Assembly (NCBI GenBank): GCA_903881665.1
Contig: CAIRUC010000019.1
Span: forward strand, 1 to 54,772
Length of the DNA: 54,772 nt
DNA from: an uncultured Bacteroidota bacterium
GTDB lineage: Bacteria; Bacteroidota; Bacteroidia; AKYH767-A; OLB10
Direction of reading: 5' to 3'
Positions 27,454-36,259 of this stretch are shown piece by piece. Position numbers and translations under genes: made by a program. The stretch's first letter is position 1. Each line of letters starts with the position of its first letter. The notes beneath the pieces were generated by a model. That model saw nothing but the letters and a program-made list of their open reading frames with translations, was not told the DNA's origin and did not search any database.

Positions 27454-27735
27454 TTATGGCTTTAGCTCTAATAGCCCCACTACAATATTTACCGCCAATG
27501 ACCATGCAGAGCCCCACAGCAAACGATTGCAATTTATCTTTAGGATTTCATTTGGAGGCAGCACTTTAAGCTCATAAGGCAGGAAATAATCAATGGGCGT
27601 AAAAACAAACGACTTCCATCCCGGATTTCTTGCATGCAATTTATTTAAACGATAATGCAAAACTATTTTCCATCCAAGAAACACGAAAATCAATAGGCCG
27701 GAAAGGGTGTGGAGGAGGGGGAGGATTCGGAGCAT
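27454..27735 (-). CDS. Small membrane protein, 93 residues
   Basis: Two hydrophobic segments, at about 3-25 (LPLLHTLSGLLIFVFLGWKI) and 72-90 (LLWGSAWSLAVNIVVGLLEL), flank a basic loop containing NKLHARNPGWKSF and a Pro-rich stretch. The layout predicts a hairpin membrane protein. I do not recognise the family. The ATG at 27735 is the first in frame. It is convergent with the methyltransferase gene. Confidence 0.6.
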   Translation of the reverse strand: MLRILPLLHTLSGLLIFVFLGWKIVLHYRLNKLHARNPGWKSFVFTPIDYFLPYELKVLPPNEILKINCNRLLWGSAWSLAVNIVVGLLELKP

Positions 27736-27767
27736 AATCTAACAGATTTGTAAAAATACAAAATGTA

Positions 27768-28004
27768 TCAATCTTGCTTATTATTAATAAGAACAATTTT
27801 ATTATCTCTGATTAAGCAATGAAAATTCTCATAAGCTTCCCTTCGAAGAGTTCCTTCTGTCACTTTAATTTAAGTTTGAATTTCTGCAATAGATAAATGC
27901 CCAATTTCTTCTGTCAAAGCAACTCTATCATTTTCATAATTTGCACTGTCCCCCATGTGTTGGCTTGCAGCTCTTTTAATTTTGCGAAGCGTTGGCGGAA
28001 ACCT
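27768..28004 (-). pseudogene. Possible remnant of a small gene, interrupted by a stop
   Basis: One minus-strand frame reads from 28004 to a TAA at 27870-27872 and then continues sensibly to 27768. Before the stop it reads RAASQHMGDSANYENDRV and LTEEIGHLSIAEIQT, and after it IKVTEGTLRREAYENFHCLI and then RDNKIVLINNKQD. The composition on both sides is protein-like, suggesting a gene inactivated by one nonsense mutation. The only ATG (27956) would give a 28-residue peptide. Family unknown. Confidence 0.3.
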
Positions 28005-28244
28005 TTAGTTTTTTTTTCATTATATCGGTGGTTTTTAGTTTAAAATTCGCAGGTAAATGTATACATCAATGCTAAATAAAAATTCATTCTGCCAAGTAAT
28101 GTTAAAAAATCATCCATTTCCTTTAGTTTTCCTCGAGGATAAATAAGGGTTTTAATGAGGAGAATATTCATGATGCTAACATTCTATACTATTTCTTTTC
28201 CAAATATACTCTTTCTGCTCCTTACCCCCAACTCGCCGCTTGTG

Positions 28245-28274
28245 TTTTCGATTGAAAAATTTTCGATTGAAAAA
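28245..28274. repeat. Tandem duplication of a 15-bp unit
   Basis: Two exact copies of TTTTCGATTGAAAAA lie end to end. This is probably a recent slippage duplication in non-coding DNA. Confidence 0.7.
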
Positions 28275-28450
28275 TATAATATTAATTCGTTACGCGATTA
28301 ATAGGTAATAATAAGTTCGGTTTAGCTCGCACTTTGGAAATAATGTAGGCACGTTACCTTGCAATTGGAATTGAACTGTGGAGTTAGTTGGCCATGTAGT
28401 TTTGATTTCCACCGCTCAATATAGATTGCAGGCTATTGTAAGCAACCTTT

Positions 28451-28705
28451 CTACCGCTCCCTCCATTTGCTCTCTAATCCCATAAAATCTTCCAAATGAT
28501 AAACATAATCGGAATAAGTGAAAAGAACAGTACGATTGTCAACAATTTTGTATTTTTTTCTTTTTTCAATTGACAACTTTTGCAGGTCAGGAAAATATTT
28601 TATGGGAACAATAATTTCACGACCATCTTTAAGTTTCAATTTTATTTTTCCCGGGGTATTGAAATTTAATTTTTGAATACAAATTCCGGTATTTTTAAGT
28701 ATCAT
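28451..28705 (-). CDS. DUF2442-like protein
   Basis: About 84 residues from the ATG at 28705. The segment LKLKDGREIIVPIKYFPDL, followed by RKKYKIVDNRTVLFTYSDYV and HLEDFMGL, follows the DUF2442 pattern (a short strand, DGR, a P-x-x-x-F/Y-P motif, a basic helix, then a strand ending in a short helix). The function of the family is not established; members often occur in small gene pairs resembling toxin-antitoxin loci, but no partner is adjacent here. In-frame starts further upstream (ATG 28768, TTG 28792) would add 21 or 29 residues unlike the family. It is isolated in a gene-poor region. Confidence 0.6.
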   Translation of the reverse strand: MILKNTGICIQKLNFNTPGKIKLKLKDGREIIVPIKYFPDLQKLSIEKRKKYKIVDNRTVLFTYSDYVYHLEDFMGLESKWRER

Positions 28706-29050
28706 CGTTATATTTAAATTTTTCAAGAAATTAATTATTTCTGCATTCGTTGTCCAAAAATAAAACATAAACTTGCCTGTAGTAATTCGCAAATTGCTAA
28801 GTTGTTCTTATATTAAATCACATTCAATACGAGCATTAACGAATCATTTCAATTCTGTTTTTTTTCTAAAGTGGCGTGTATTTTTTGTATTTGAAAAATA
28901 GTAGTATTGTAATAGCGGGGTGTAATATTACAAACAAAATAACATTCAATTGCTAATAGGTAATGACTATTGCATGACTCATTACCTCCATTATTTTAAA
29001 GGATATCTAAAATATTCAATCCATCGTTTTCTTTTAATTTTGTGAGGTGT

Positions 29051-29077
29051 AAAAAAGCCCCGGGTTCCCGAGGCTTT
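29051..29077 (-). terminator. Terminator of the APC permease pair
   Basis: An 11-bp stem with one mismatch (AAAGCCCCGGG with CCCGAGGCTTT) has a 2-nt nominal loop and is followed by six T on the minus strand, immediately after the permease stop. Confidence 0.85.
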
Positions 29078-29081
29078 AATG

Positions 29082-30542
29082 TTATTGCTGTTTGATTTCC
29101 GCTTTCTTTTTAATTAAATAATAAACGGGTAATCCTAAAAATACAATTCCTAATCCACTCCAGGTATTTTGCGGCTTGGTGATAAGTAATATAATACAAA
29201 TAGCTGCTGCTAATATAATGTAGAGTATGGGAAGAATAGGATATGCAATTACTTTGTATGGTCGCTCTGCATCTGGTTCTTTTTTGCGCAGCACAAATAG
29301 TCCGCCGATAGTAACCATGTAAAACAACAACGATGCAAAGGTGGTATAGTCGAGTAAATCGCCATAGGTTCCCGACAAGCATAATAAACTAGCCCAAATT
29401 GCTTGCGCTGTTAAAGCATTGCCTGGTACGTTGTTTTTGTTCAGTATTCCTGCTTTCTTGAAGAAGAGTCCTTCGTTGGCCATAGCATAATATACTCTGG
29501 CTCCAGATAAAATTATTCCGTTGTTACATCCAAAAGTAGAGATCATAATTAACGCCGCCATAAAGTACACTGCACTATCACCTAGTATGCGTGATGCCGC
29601 TGCAGTACCTACACGATCGTTTGTTGCAAACTGAATGCCTTGTCCAATTACATTGGTTGCATGCGGATCACCATGTACTGGTAACAATCCTAAGTAAGCG
29701 ATGTTAGCTAAGATATATAAAACCGTTACGATGGTAGTTCCCATCAACAAACTCAACGGAATATTTTTTTTTGGATCTTTTATTTCACCTGCAATGAACG
29801 TTACATTGTTCCAAGCATCGCTCGAAAATAAGGAGCCAATCATAGCTGTTCCTAATGCCAATATAATTCCGATGCCATGCAACGATTGAGAGGTCCAGTT
29901 TCCGTCTTTCTGCACCATCTGCACTGCTTCCCATGGCGACTTAAAGTTCGCTGCAAACCAAGGTTCGTTTAATCCTACATAAATACCAACTACAATGATT
30001 AGCAATAGCGCAATGATCTTGGCTGAAGTGAATAACATTTGTATCACCTTGCCATTGTTCACCCCTTTACTATTAATCCATGTTAGGAAGAAGATGATGC
30101 CGATGGCTACTGCATTGGCCGACGATATTTTTACAATCCCTGCATCAAGTATAATATTATCGATACTGATCCAAGGAAAGAACACGCCGCTGTATTTAGC
30201 AAAGGCTACAGCTACGGCTGCAATTACTCCCGTTTGAATTACAGTGAAAACGGTCCATCCATAAAGGAAAGAAGTTACATCACCCCAAGCTCTTTTTATA
30301 TACACGAATTGTCCGCCTGCTTTAGGCATCATGCCAGCTAGTTCTCCGTAACTTAGTGCAGCCATTACCGTTATTAATCCACTAATGATCCAGAGTAGTA
30401 ATAACCATCCGGTTCCACCCACATTTCGGCTCATATCGGCACTAACAATGAAGATTCCGGATCCAATCATAGATCCGGCAACCATCATAGTAGCATCTTT
30501 AAGTCCTAATGTGCGGGTTAACTTGTTTGTTGATTCCGCCAT
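29082..30542 (-). CDS. APC-superfamily amino acid permease (first of a tandem pair)
   Basis: Inner-membrane transporter of 486 residues with about 12 hydrophobic segments. The N-terminal GSMIGSGIFIVSAD is the unwound TM1 substrate-binding motif of APC transporters, and TM6 shows the FSSDAWNNVTFIAGEIKDP loop. The sequence is nearest the LAT/amino acid-polyamine branch in general look. The substrate is not certain. It lies 21 bases downstream of a second permease of identical length on the same strand and ends at a strong terminator, so the two are co-transcribed. Confidence 0.93.
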   Translation of the reverse strand: MAESTNKLTRTLGLKDATMMVAGSMIGSGIFIVSADMSRNVGGTGWLLLLWIISGLITVMAALSYGELAGMMPKAGGQFVYIKRAWGDVTSFLYGWTVFTVIQTGVIAAVAVAFAKYSGVFFPWISIDNIILDAGIVKISSANAVAIGIIFFLTWINSKGVNNGKVIQMLFTSAKIIALLLIIVVGIYVGLNEPWFAANFKSPWEAVQMVQKDGNWTSQSLHGIGIILALGTAMIGSLFSSDAWNNVTFIAGEIKDPKKNIPLSLLMGTTIVTVLYILANIAYLGLLPVHGDPHATNVIGQGIQFATNDRVGTAAASRILGDSAVYFMAALIMISTFGCNNGIILSGARVYYAMANEGLFFKKAGILNKNNVPGNALTAQAIWASLLCLSGTYGDLLDYTTFASLLFYMVTIGGLFVLRKKEPDAERPYKVIAYPILPILYIILAAAICIILLITKPQNTWSGLGIVFLGLPVYYLIKKKAEIKQQ

Positions 30543-30563
30543 TATTATTTTATTTGAATTGTT

Positions 30564-32024
30564 TTAAGAATCGTGCCCGTACTTGCTGTGTTTCTTGCTG
30601 TATCCAAAATAGATTACAATACCAATTAACATCCACACGATTAAACGTATCCATGTGTCGCCTGGTAAGAAATACATCAACCCTAAAGAAGAAAGAATTC
30701 CTAAGATGGGCACAAGAGGGAAGAAAGGTGTTTTAAATGGACGAACTAAGTCGGGCTTACTGTAGCGTAATACAAGTATGCCTCCGCAAACAATTACGAA
30801 TGCGAGAAGCGTACCAATGGAAACTAATTCTCCTAATAATCCGATAGGAAATAAGCCAGCAACAATCATTGCAACCGCACCTGTAATGATTGTAGTGATA
30901 TATGGCGTTTTGTATTTTTTATGTACTCGGCTAAAAGAAGCAGGCAATAGACCATCTCTCGACATCGAATAAAAGATACGCGGCTGGCCCATTAGCATTA
31001 CAAGAATTACTGAACTTAATCCGGCAATGGCACCAGTTTTAATTAATGGACGCAGCCAGTTTAGACCATTGCCTGCCGCATTTACAGCCACGGCAATAGG
31101 AGCAGGAGTGTTGAGTAATTTATAACTTACAATACCTGTCATTACCAATCCTACTAGTATATAAATGATAGTACAAATTACAAGCGAACCAAGAATTCCC
31201 CAAGGCATATCTTTTTGAGGATTTTTTGCTTCTTGCGCAGCAGTAGAAACAGCATCGAAGCCCACATACGCAAAGAAGATGATGCCTGCTGCTCTCACTA
31301 TACCACTCCATCCGAATTCACCAAAAACACCGGTATTAGCAGGAATGAAAGGATGCCAGTTATCGGCATTGATATATTTCCAGCCAAAGATTACGAATAA
31401 CATAATTACAATCACCTTAATGATTACGATCACGTTATTAAAATTCGCCGACTCACGAATTCCAACTACAAGAAGCCAAGTCATTAAGCCAATAATAAAC
31501 ATTGCGGGAATATTGATAAACGCTCCAGTAGCGGTGTACACATGAGTAGCTGTATCATAAGCTATGGGCGCACTACTGAGTGAATCAGGTATGGTAATAC
31601 CAAAATCTTTTAGAAAACTTACTACATATCCCGACCAACCTACTGCCACGGTAGAAGCACCAAATAGATATTCGAGTATTAAGTCCCAGCCGATAATCCA
31701 CGCAATAAATTCGCCAAGTGTTGCATAAGCATAGGTATAAGCACTTCCCGCAATAGGAATCATTGATGCGAATTCCGAATAACATAAACCGGCGAAAGCA
31801 CAAGCGATACCAGCAACGATAAACGAAATTACAACAGCAGGGCCTGCATGTTGAGAGGCTGCAGCACCGGTAAGTACGAAAATTCCCGCACCGATGATAG
31901 CTCCTACTCCTAGCATAACTAGGTTTGTTTTGCCTAACGTCCTTTTTAAAGAATGCTCGCCCTCATGGTTAGCCTCATTCATAAGGGCATCCATTGATTT
32001 GGTAACAAATATATTTTTCGACAT
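30564..32024 (-). CDS. APC-superfamily permease, cationic amino acid transporter-like
   Basis: 486 residues with about 12 to 13 membrane segments. The N-terminus MSKNIFVTKSMDAL, then HSLKRTLGKTNLVMLGVGAI and the TM1 motif GAIIGAGIFVLTG are typical of the CAT/YfnA-like branch. TM6 shows FFAYVGFDAVSTAAQEAKNP, a hallmark of this group. A longer frame from 32207 adds 61 non-family residues and would run through a -7 box; the ATG at 32024 is therefore chosen. It is the first gene of the permease pair. Confidence 0.93.
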   Translation of the reverse strand: MSKNIFVTKSMDALMNEANHEGEHSLKRTLGKTNLVMLGVGAIIGAGIFVLTGAAASQHAGPAVVISFIVAGIACAFAGLCYSEFASMIPIAGSAYTYAYATLGEFIAWIIGWDLILEYLFGASTVAVGWSGYVVSFLKDFGITIPDSLSSAPIAYDTATHVYTATGAFINIPAMFIIGLMTWLLVVGIRESANFNNVIVIIKVIVIMLFVIFGWKYINADNWHPFIPANTGVFGEFGWSGIVRAAGIIFFAYVGFDAVSTAAQEAKNPQKDMPWGILGSLVICTIIYILVGLVMTGIVSYKLLNTPAPIAVAVNAAGNGLNWLRPLIKTGAIAGLSSVILVMLMGQPRIFYSMSRDGLLPASFSRVHKKYKTPYITTIITGAVAMIVAGLFPIGLLGELVSIGTLLAFVIVCGGILVLRYSKPDLVRPFKTPFFPLVPILGILSSLGLMYFLPGDTWIRLIVWMLIGIVIYFGYSKKHSKYGHDS

Positions 32025-32045
32025 GATTATAATTAGTTTGCGTAA

Positions 32046-32053
32046 CAAACCTA
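32046..32053 (-). promoter_or_regulatory. -7 box of the permease pair
   Basis: The minus strand reads TAGGTTTG, a full TAnnTTTG match, 21 bases before the ATG at 32024. There is no -33 TTG at the usual distance. Confidence 0.45.
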
Positions 32054-32227
32054 ATGTAAAAAGATCAATAAAAAAATTGGAGAGGAGAGATTTTTTGATT
32101 TTCGATTTTGCAAAGTTCTGCAGTGTGTCGTAGAGGACTTGTTTTTTAAAGGGAATTAATGCGACTCTGCTATAGTGCCTAGCAAAAATCCAGAAGGGAT
32201 ATCGCAAAAGATGCTTAATTTGGTCCC

Positions 32228-33502
32228 ATGATCACCACCCTAATCATTATTGTATTCTGTTTTGGTTATCTGTTTATTGCAGCCGAGCAAATCGTAAAAA
32301 TTAATAAGGCGGCTGTGGCAATTGTAACAGGTGTGTTATGCTGGACTATTTATACACTGGGAGGAGGTATCGGTGTCGATCAAGTTAATATGGAGCTCTT
32401 TAGTCATTTGGCCTCAATTAGTGAGATCTTGTTTTTCTTGCTCTCCGCAATGACTATTGTAGAGCTCATTGATGCCCACGACGGTTTCGATATTATAACT
32501 TCGGTTATCCGTACCCGTAGTAAGGTGAGGTTGTTGTGGATTATTGGTTTGCTTAGTTTTTTTCTCTCTGCAATTCTTGATAATTTAACCACTACCATTG
32601 TAATGGTCTCCTTACTTCGTAAGCTTATTGAAGACCGCGACACTCGATTTTATTATATTGGAGTGGTGGTGATCGCAGCAAATGCTGGCGGGGCATGGAC
32701 CCCTATAGGCGACGTTACCACTACCATGTTATGGATAGGACATCAGATTACTGCATGGAATATTATGAAAGAACTGTTTCTTCCATCACTTGTAAGTTTA
32801 TTGGTGCCATTGGTATTAATATCCTTCAGAATGAAGGGTGAATTAATGCTAATGCAACCAAGCAATGATAGTCGTCCGAAGATTTCAATTGCCGAACGGA
32901 ATATTATTTTTTACTTAGGGCTTACATCTCTTATTTGCGTTCCCCTATTTAAAACCTATACGCATTTGCCTCCAGTTATGGGCATATTACTCGCCTTAGG
33001 AATATTGTGGATCATAACTGAAAAGATACACCGGCGCAAGCCCGAAGAAAAAAAAGATGTATACTCGGTAGTAAGAGCATTGCAACGCATCGATGTAACG
33101 AGTGTGCTTTTTTTTATGGGAATACTTTTAGCGATAGGAGCATTAGAAAGTGTAGGCCTATTGCATCAGTTAGCTACGCTGATGAATGAAAAAGTAGGTA
33201 ACCTCAGTTTAATAATAATGGCAACGGGTTTGGCATCAGCTATTGTTGATAATGTTCCGTTGGTAGCGGCCACTATGCATATGTACGATTTGCAAAACTA
33301 CCCTACTGATAATTTTGTATGGGAATTTTTAGCCTACTGCGCAGGAACGGGTGGAAGCATACTTATCATTGGAAGTGCGGCTGGAGTAGCGGCCATGGGA
33401 ATGGAACAAATTAGCTTTGGTTGGTACCTGCGTAAAATAGCAATATATGCATTAGCCGGTTTTTTTGCTGGCGCAATGTTGTATATGATGATGGAAGGAT
33501 AG
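32228..33502 (+). CDS. nhaD: NhaD-type sodium/proton antiporter
   Basis: A 424-residue inner-membrane protein of the ion transporter superfamily with roughly 11 to 13 segments. Features of NhaD include SHLASISEILFFLLSAMTIV, the conserved SAILDNLTTTIVM and ANAGGAWTPIGDVTTTMLW motifs, and the symmetrical SAIVDNVPLVAATM with TGGSILIIGSAAG in the second half. It would exchange Na+ or Li+ for H+. It is divergent from the APC permeases and converges with the receiver gene, sharing a bidirectional terminator. No clear promoter box was found. Confidence 0.9.
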   Translation: MITTLIIIVFCFGYLFIAAEQIVKINKAAVAIVTGVLCWTIYTLGGGIGVDQVNMELFSHLASISEILFFLLSAMTIVELIDAHDGFDIITSVIRTRSKVRLLWIIGLLSFFLSAILDNLTTTIVMVSLLRKLIEDRDTRFYYIGVVVIAANAGGAWTPIGDVTTTMLWIGHQITAWNIMKELFLPSLVSLLVPLVLISFRMKGELMLMQPSNDSRPKISIAERNIIFYLGLTSLICVPLFKTYTHLPPVMGILLALGILWIITEKIHRRKPEEKKDVYSVVRALQRIDVTSVLFFMGILLAIGALESVGLLHQLATLMNEKVGNLSLIIMATGLASAIVDNVPLVAATMHMYDLQNYPTDNFVWEFLAYCAGTGGSILIIGSAAGVAAMGMEQISFGWYLRKIAIYALAGFFAGAMLYMMMEG

Positions 33503-33587
33503 TTTTCATTATTCTTCATTGCTATTTCTTATAGTGAAGATCGATTTGAAATAGCGATTCAATAAAATAGCAGATATCTAAAAATAA

Positions 33588-33620
33588 AAAATCCCCGATT
33601 AAGTGATAATCGGGGATTTT
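33588..33620. terminator. Bidirectional terminator between nhaD and the receiver gene
   Basis: A perfect 14-bp stem (33588-33601 with 33607-33620) with a 5-nt loop has A and T tracts on both sides. It serves nhaD on the plus strand and the phosphorelay cluster on the minus strand. Confidence 0.9.
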
Positions 33621-33636
33621 ATTGTTGACTTATGTA

Positions 33637-34158
33637 TTAAGACCAGCCTGGAATATTGCTAATTAATCCATTTGTTTCAAGATAGATTACTAATATAATC
33701 ATTAGTAACATTCCGATACCGAATAATAACATGAGGGTACGATAGCGACTAGCAGTACCGGTTAGTTTATGGAAACGATAAATATTAAACACTGTTTTTT
33801 CGGCACGAACAAATGCGCCTTCTCCTTTAACAATATAATCGAACGCTCCGTGTTTCATAGAATTTACGGCTACTTCAATTCTATCCTGACCACTAATCAT
33901 CACTACTTCTACCGCTGGAGCAATGCTTTTAATTTCTTGAAGAATTTCAGTGCCGTCCATCGCATCTTTCACCTGAGAATCCAAGTTGTAATCGAGAAAA
34001 ACGATAGTAGGGATGCGAACTTTTAATGCCGCTAAACACTCTTCGCCCGTTCCGAAACTATGGATTTCATAGGCTGGCATGTTTCCTAAATGGTCTGCCA
34101 ATAATTCGCGTTGCAACGGTTCGTCGTCAACAATATAAATAAGCGCTTTTCCTGCCAT
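33637..34158 (-). CDS. Receiver-domain protein with C-terminal membrane anchor
   Basis: 173 residues. Residues 5-125 form a response-regulator receiver: acidic pair D11/D12 (YIVDDEP), phosphoacceptor D56 (FLDYNLD), S89 in MISGQD and K111 in YIVKGEG. The region after it has no DNA-binding, GGDEF or other output domain; instead residues 141-160 (TLMLLFGIGMLLMIILVIYL) form one hydrophobic helix, followed by a short tail. This is an unusual membrane-tethered receiver. It is the last gene of the cluster, seven bases after an HPt gene, and probably accepts phosphate from it. The output is unknown; it might control a membrane partner or act as a phosphate sink. Confidence 0.85.
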   Translation of the reverse strand: MAGKALIYIVDDEPLQRELLADHLGNMPAYEIHSFGTGEECLAALKVRIPTIVFLDYNLDSQVKDAMDGTEILQEIKSIAPAVEVVMISGQDRIEVAVNSMKHGAFDYIVKGEGAFVRAEKTVFNIYRFHKLTGTASRYRTLMLLFGIGMLLMIILVIYLETNGLISNIPGWS

Positions 34159-34165
34159 AATACTA

Positions 34166-34528
34166 TTAATTTCCTAATGCTTTTAACTGTGCTTCTAACT
34201 CCACAGTAATTATTTCGAGCTGTGCTTTAAAAATTTCGAGACTTGCAGGAATTTGTTCAAGATCTACAAGATCCCCTGCCATTCTTTCAATGTTTTTTAG
34301 TAATTCTTCAGTTCCTTTCGCACCAAAGTACCCTAATTGAGGCTTTAAAGCGTGAGCGGTTCCTTTTACTCCCGACCAGTCTTTGCTTAATGCATATAGC
34401 TCCATTTGCTGTAAACTTATTGGGGCTCCAGTTAAAAACATACGAATGTATTTCGACATTTTATCGTTTGCTCCACCTGTCAAACTGCGAAGGTAGCTAA
34501 GGTCGGTTATTTCTTTATTCTCGCTCAT
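34166..34528 (-). CDS. Histidine phosphotransfer (HPt) domain protein
   Basis: 120 residues, almost all helix, no membrane segment. The phosphoacceptor is H59 in KGTAHALKPQLGYFG, the standard HPt motif with conserved Lys and Gly positions. As a stand-alone HPt it would carry phosphate between a hybrid kinase and a receiver. It is placed between the hybrid kinase gene (90 bases upstream) and the membrane receiver gene (7 bases downstream), which suggests exactly that order. Confidence 0.92.
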   Translation of the reverse strand: MSENKEITDLSYLRSLTGGANDKMSKYIRMFLTGAPISLQQMELYALSKDWSGVKGTAHALKPQLGYFGAKGTEELLKNIERMAGDLVDLEQIPASLEIFKAQLEIITVELEAQLKALGN

Positions 34529-34618
34529 GGTTAAAATTATGAAAGTTCAAAATTATACTTTTTATTATAACTTCAGTTTGATTTACTGAAGGATTAACAT
34601 TTTTTTAGTTTGAAAGAT

Positions 34619-36214
34619 TTAGGAATGGGCTTGGCCCGCTAGTTCCTCTACTAATATCCTAAGCTTTACAGGGTCGAATGGCTTCGCCAGATGTCGGTCC
34701 ATGCCCACCTCAAAACATTTCTCCACTTCTTCCTTAATCGCGTTTGCGGTAAGAGCTAAAATGGTGCTATTTTGGTTGGGGCCTGCAATTTCTCTGATCA
34801 GCTTTGTAGCTTCGTAGCCATCCATCAAGGGCATATGGATATCCATAAATATCAAATCATATTTCTTCATTGCAGCCATTTCCACTGCTTGCTTTCCGTT
34901 TTCGGCGAGTTCAACAGTAATATCATCGAATAAGCTTTCCAATGTATCGGTGGCCACCATTTGATTCATAGGCTGATCTTCCACCAGTAATACTAATAAT
35001 GGAGTGTTGATCGATCGGTTAGGCGCCTCGTTGTTTTCTTCGAGTGGTTCTTCTCCAATTTCGTAATTGAGTTCAAAGCTAAAGGTGGTGCCAACATCCT
35101 TCGTCGATGATACGTGCATAAATCCACCTTGTAATTCTACGAGTTGCTTACTAATGGTAAGTCCGAGGCCGGTGCCGCCAAATCTACGTGTTGTATCATT
35201 GCTTTCCTGCGTGAAGCTCTCAAAAATTTGGCTCATCTTTTCGGGTGAGATTCCAATACCCGTATCGGTTACTTCGAAGCGGAGGTTAATCGATTTTCCG
35301 TCTTCATTCTTTGCAAGAATATGAATTTTGATTTCCCCATTTTCGGGAGTAAATTTAATAGCATTCCCTACCAAATTGATGAGGATTTGCGATAAACGAA
35401 CAGGGTCTCCTTTTAGCCACTGAGGAATCGAAGATTCCATCTCAACTGCGAAGGAAATTTTCTTTTCTTCTGCTTTTAGATATAAGGTTTGGTAAACAGC
35501 ATCGATCGCCTCTCGTAAATTATAATCGATATGTTCGAACATGATTTTGCCCGCTTCAATTTTACTTACATCTAAAATATCGTTTATAATAGAAAGCAAG
35601 TTAACTGAAGCTTGTTTCATTCCTTTCAGATAACGCATCTGTTCTTCACGTGGCGACTTATCAAGCAATAGGTTCGTCATTCCAATAATAGCATTGAGCG
35701 GAGTACGAATTTCGTGGCTCATGTTTGCCAAAAATTGCTGCTTGAAATGAGAACGTTGTTCGGCTTCATCTCTAGCAATCATAGCAATGCTAAGCTCTTC
35801 TTTTGCCTCGATGCCTTCTTGCAACTGACGACGTTCGCGAATCGTTTTGTCGAGTGTTGTTTGGAGATCGGTGAAATCGATAGGCTTAGTAATGAAATCG
35901 AATGCACCTAAGTTCATAGCCGCACGAATATTCGACATGTCGCCATAGGCAGAAAAAACAATTGCTTTCAAAGGATGAAATTTTTTCATCTCATTTAGCA
36001 ACGTTAGCCCATCCATTACAGGCATATTAATATCCGTCATTACCACATCTATCGAAGGGTCGCGGTCTAAAAAAGCTAATGCTTCCTTGCCGTTTAAAGC
36101 AAAGTTTAGCACATAAATATTTTCTTTTAACTGTTTACGGAAACGCTGACGGAAAAGGAATTCCTGGTCAGGTTCATCGTCAACAATAAGTATATGAACG
36201 GGAGTAGAACTCAT
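34619..36214 (-). CDS. Soluble hybrid histidine kinase REC-HisKA-HATPase-REC
   Basis: 531 residues with no membrane segment. The first receiver (about 5-125) has D61 in VVMTDINMPVMDG. HisKA has H167 in FLANMSHEIRTPLNAIIG. The ATPase has the N-box N284 in LINLVGNAIKF, DTGIGIS and GGTGLGLTIS. The C-terminal receiver (about 405-528) has D458 in IFMDIHMPLMDGYEAT. A coiled coil (about 125-155) joins the first receiver to HisKA. With receivers at both ends, the kinase can be controlled by another kinase through the N-terminal receiver and pass phosphate on through the C-terminal one to the adjacent HPt protein. Confidence 0.95.
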   Translation of the reverse strand: MSSTPVHILIVDDEPDQEFLFRQRFRKQLKENIYVLNFALNGKEALAFLDRDPSIDVVMTDINMPVMDGLTLLNEMKKFHPLKAIVFSAYGDMSNIRAAMNLGAFDFITKPIDFTDLQTTLDKTIRERRQLQEGIEAKEELSIAMIARDEAEQRSHFKQQFLANMSHEIRTPLNAIIGMTNLLLDKSPREEQMRYLKGMKQASVNLLSIINDILDVSKIEAGKIMFEHIDYNLREAIDAVYQTLYLKAEEKKISFAVEMESSIPQWLKGDPVRLSQILINLVGNAIKFTPENGEIKIHILAKNEDGKSINLRFEVTDTGIGISPEKMSQIFESFTQESNDTTRRFGGTGLGLTISKQLVELQGGFMHVSSTKDVGTTFSFELNYEIGEEPLEENNEAPNRSINTPLLVLLVEDQPMNQMVATDTLESLFDDITVELAENGKQAVEMAAMKKYDLIFMDIHMPLMDGYEATKLIREIAGPNQNSTILALTANAIKEEVEKCFEVGMDRHLAKPFDPVKLRILVEELAGQAHS

Positions 36215-36259
36215 GGTTTATCAAGACTGTGTTTCAGTAGTTAATGGGATGGCAATAAA

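Larger units (their letters stand above)
27736..28450. other. Gene-poor 715-base stretch
   Basis: No intact gene is visible. It contains a broken minus-strand reading frame (27768-28004) and a 15-bp tandem duplication (28245-28274), both listed separately. The rest is A/T-rich with no recognised motif. Confidence 0.5.
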
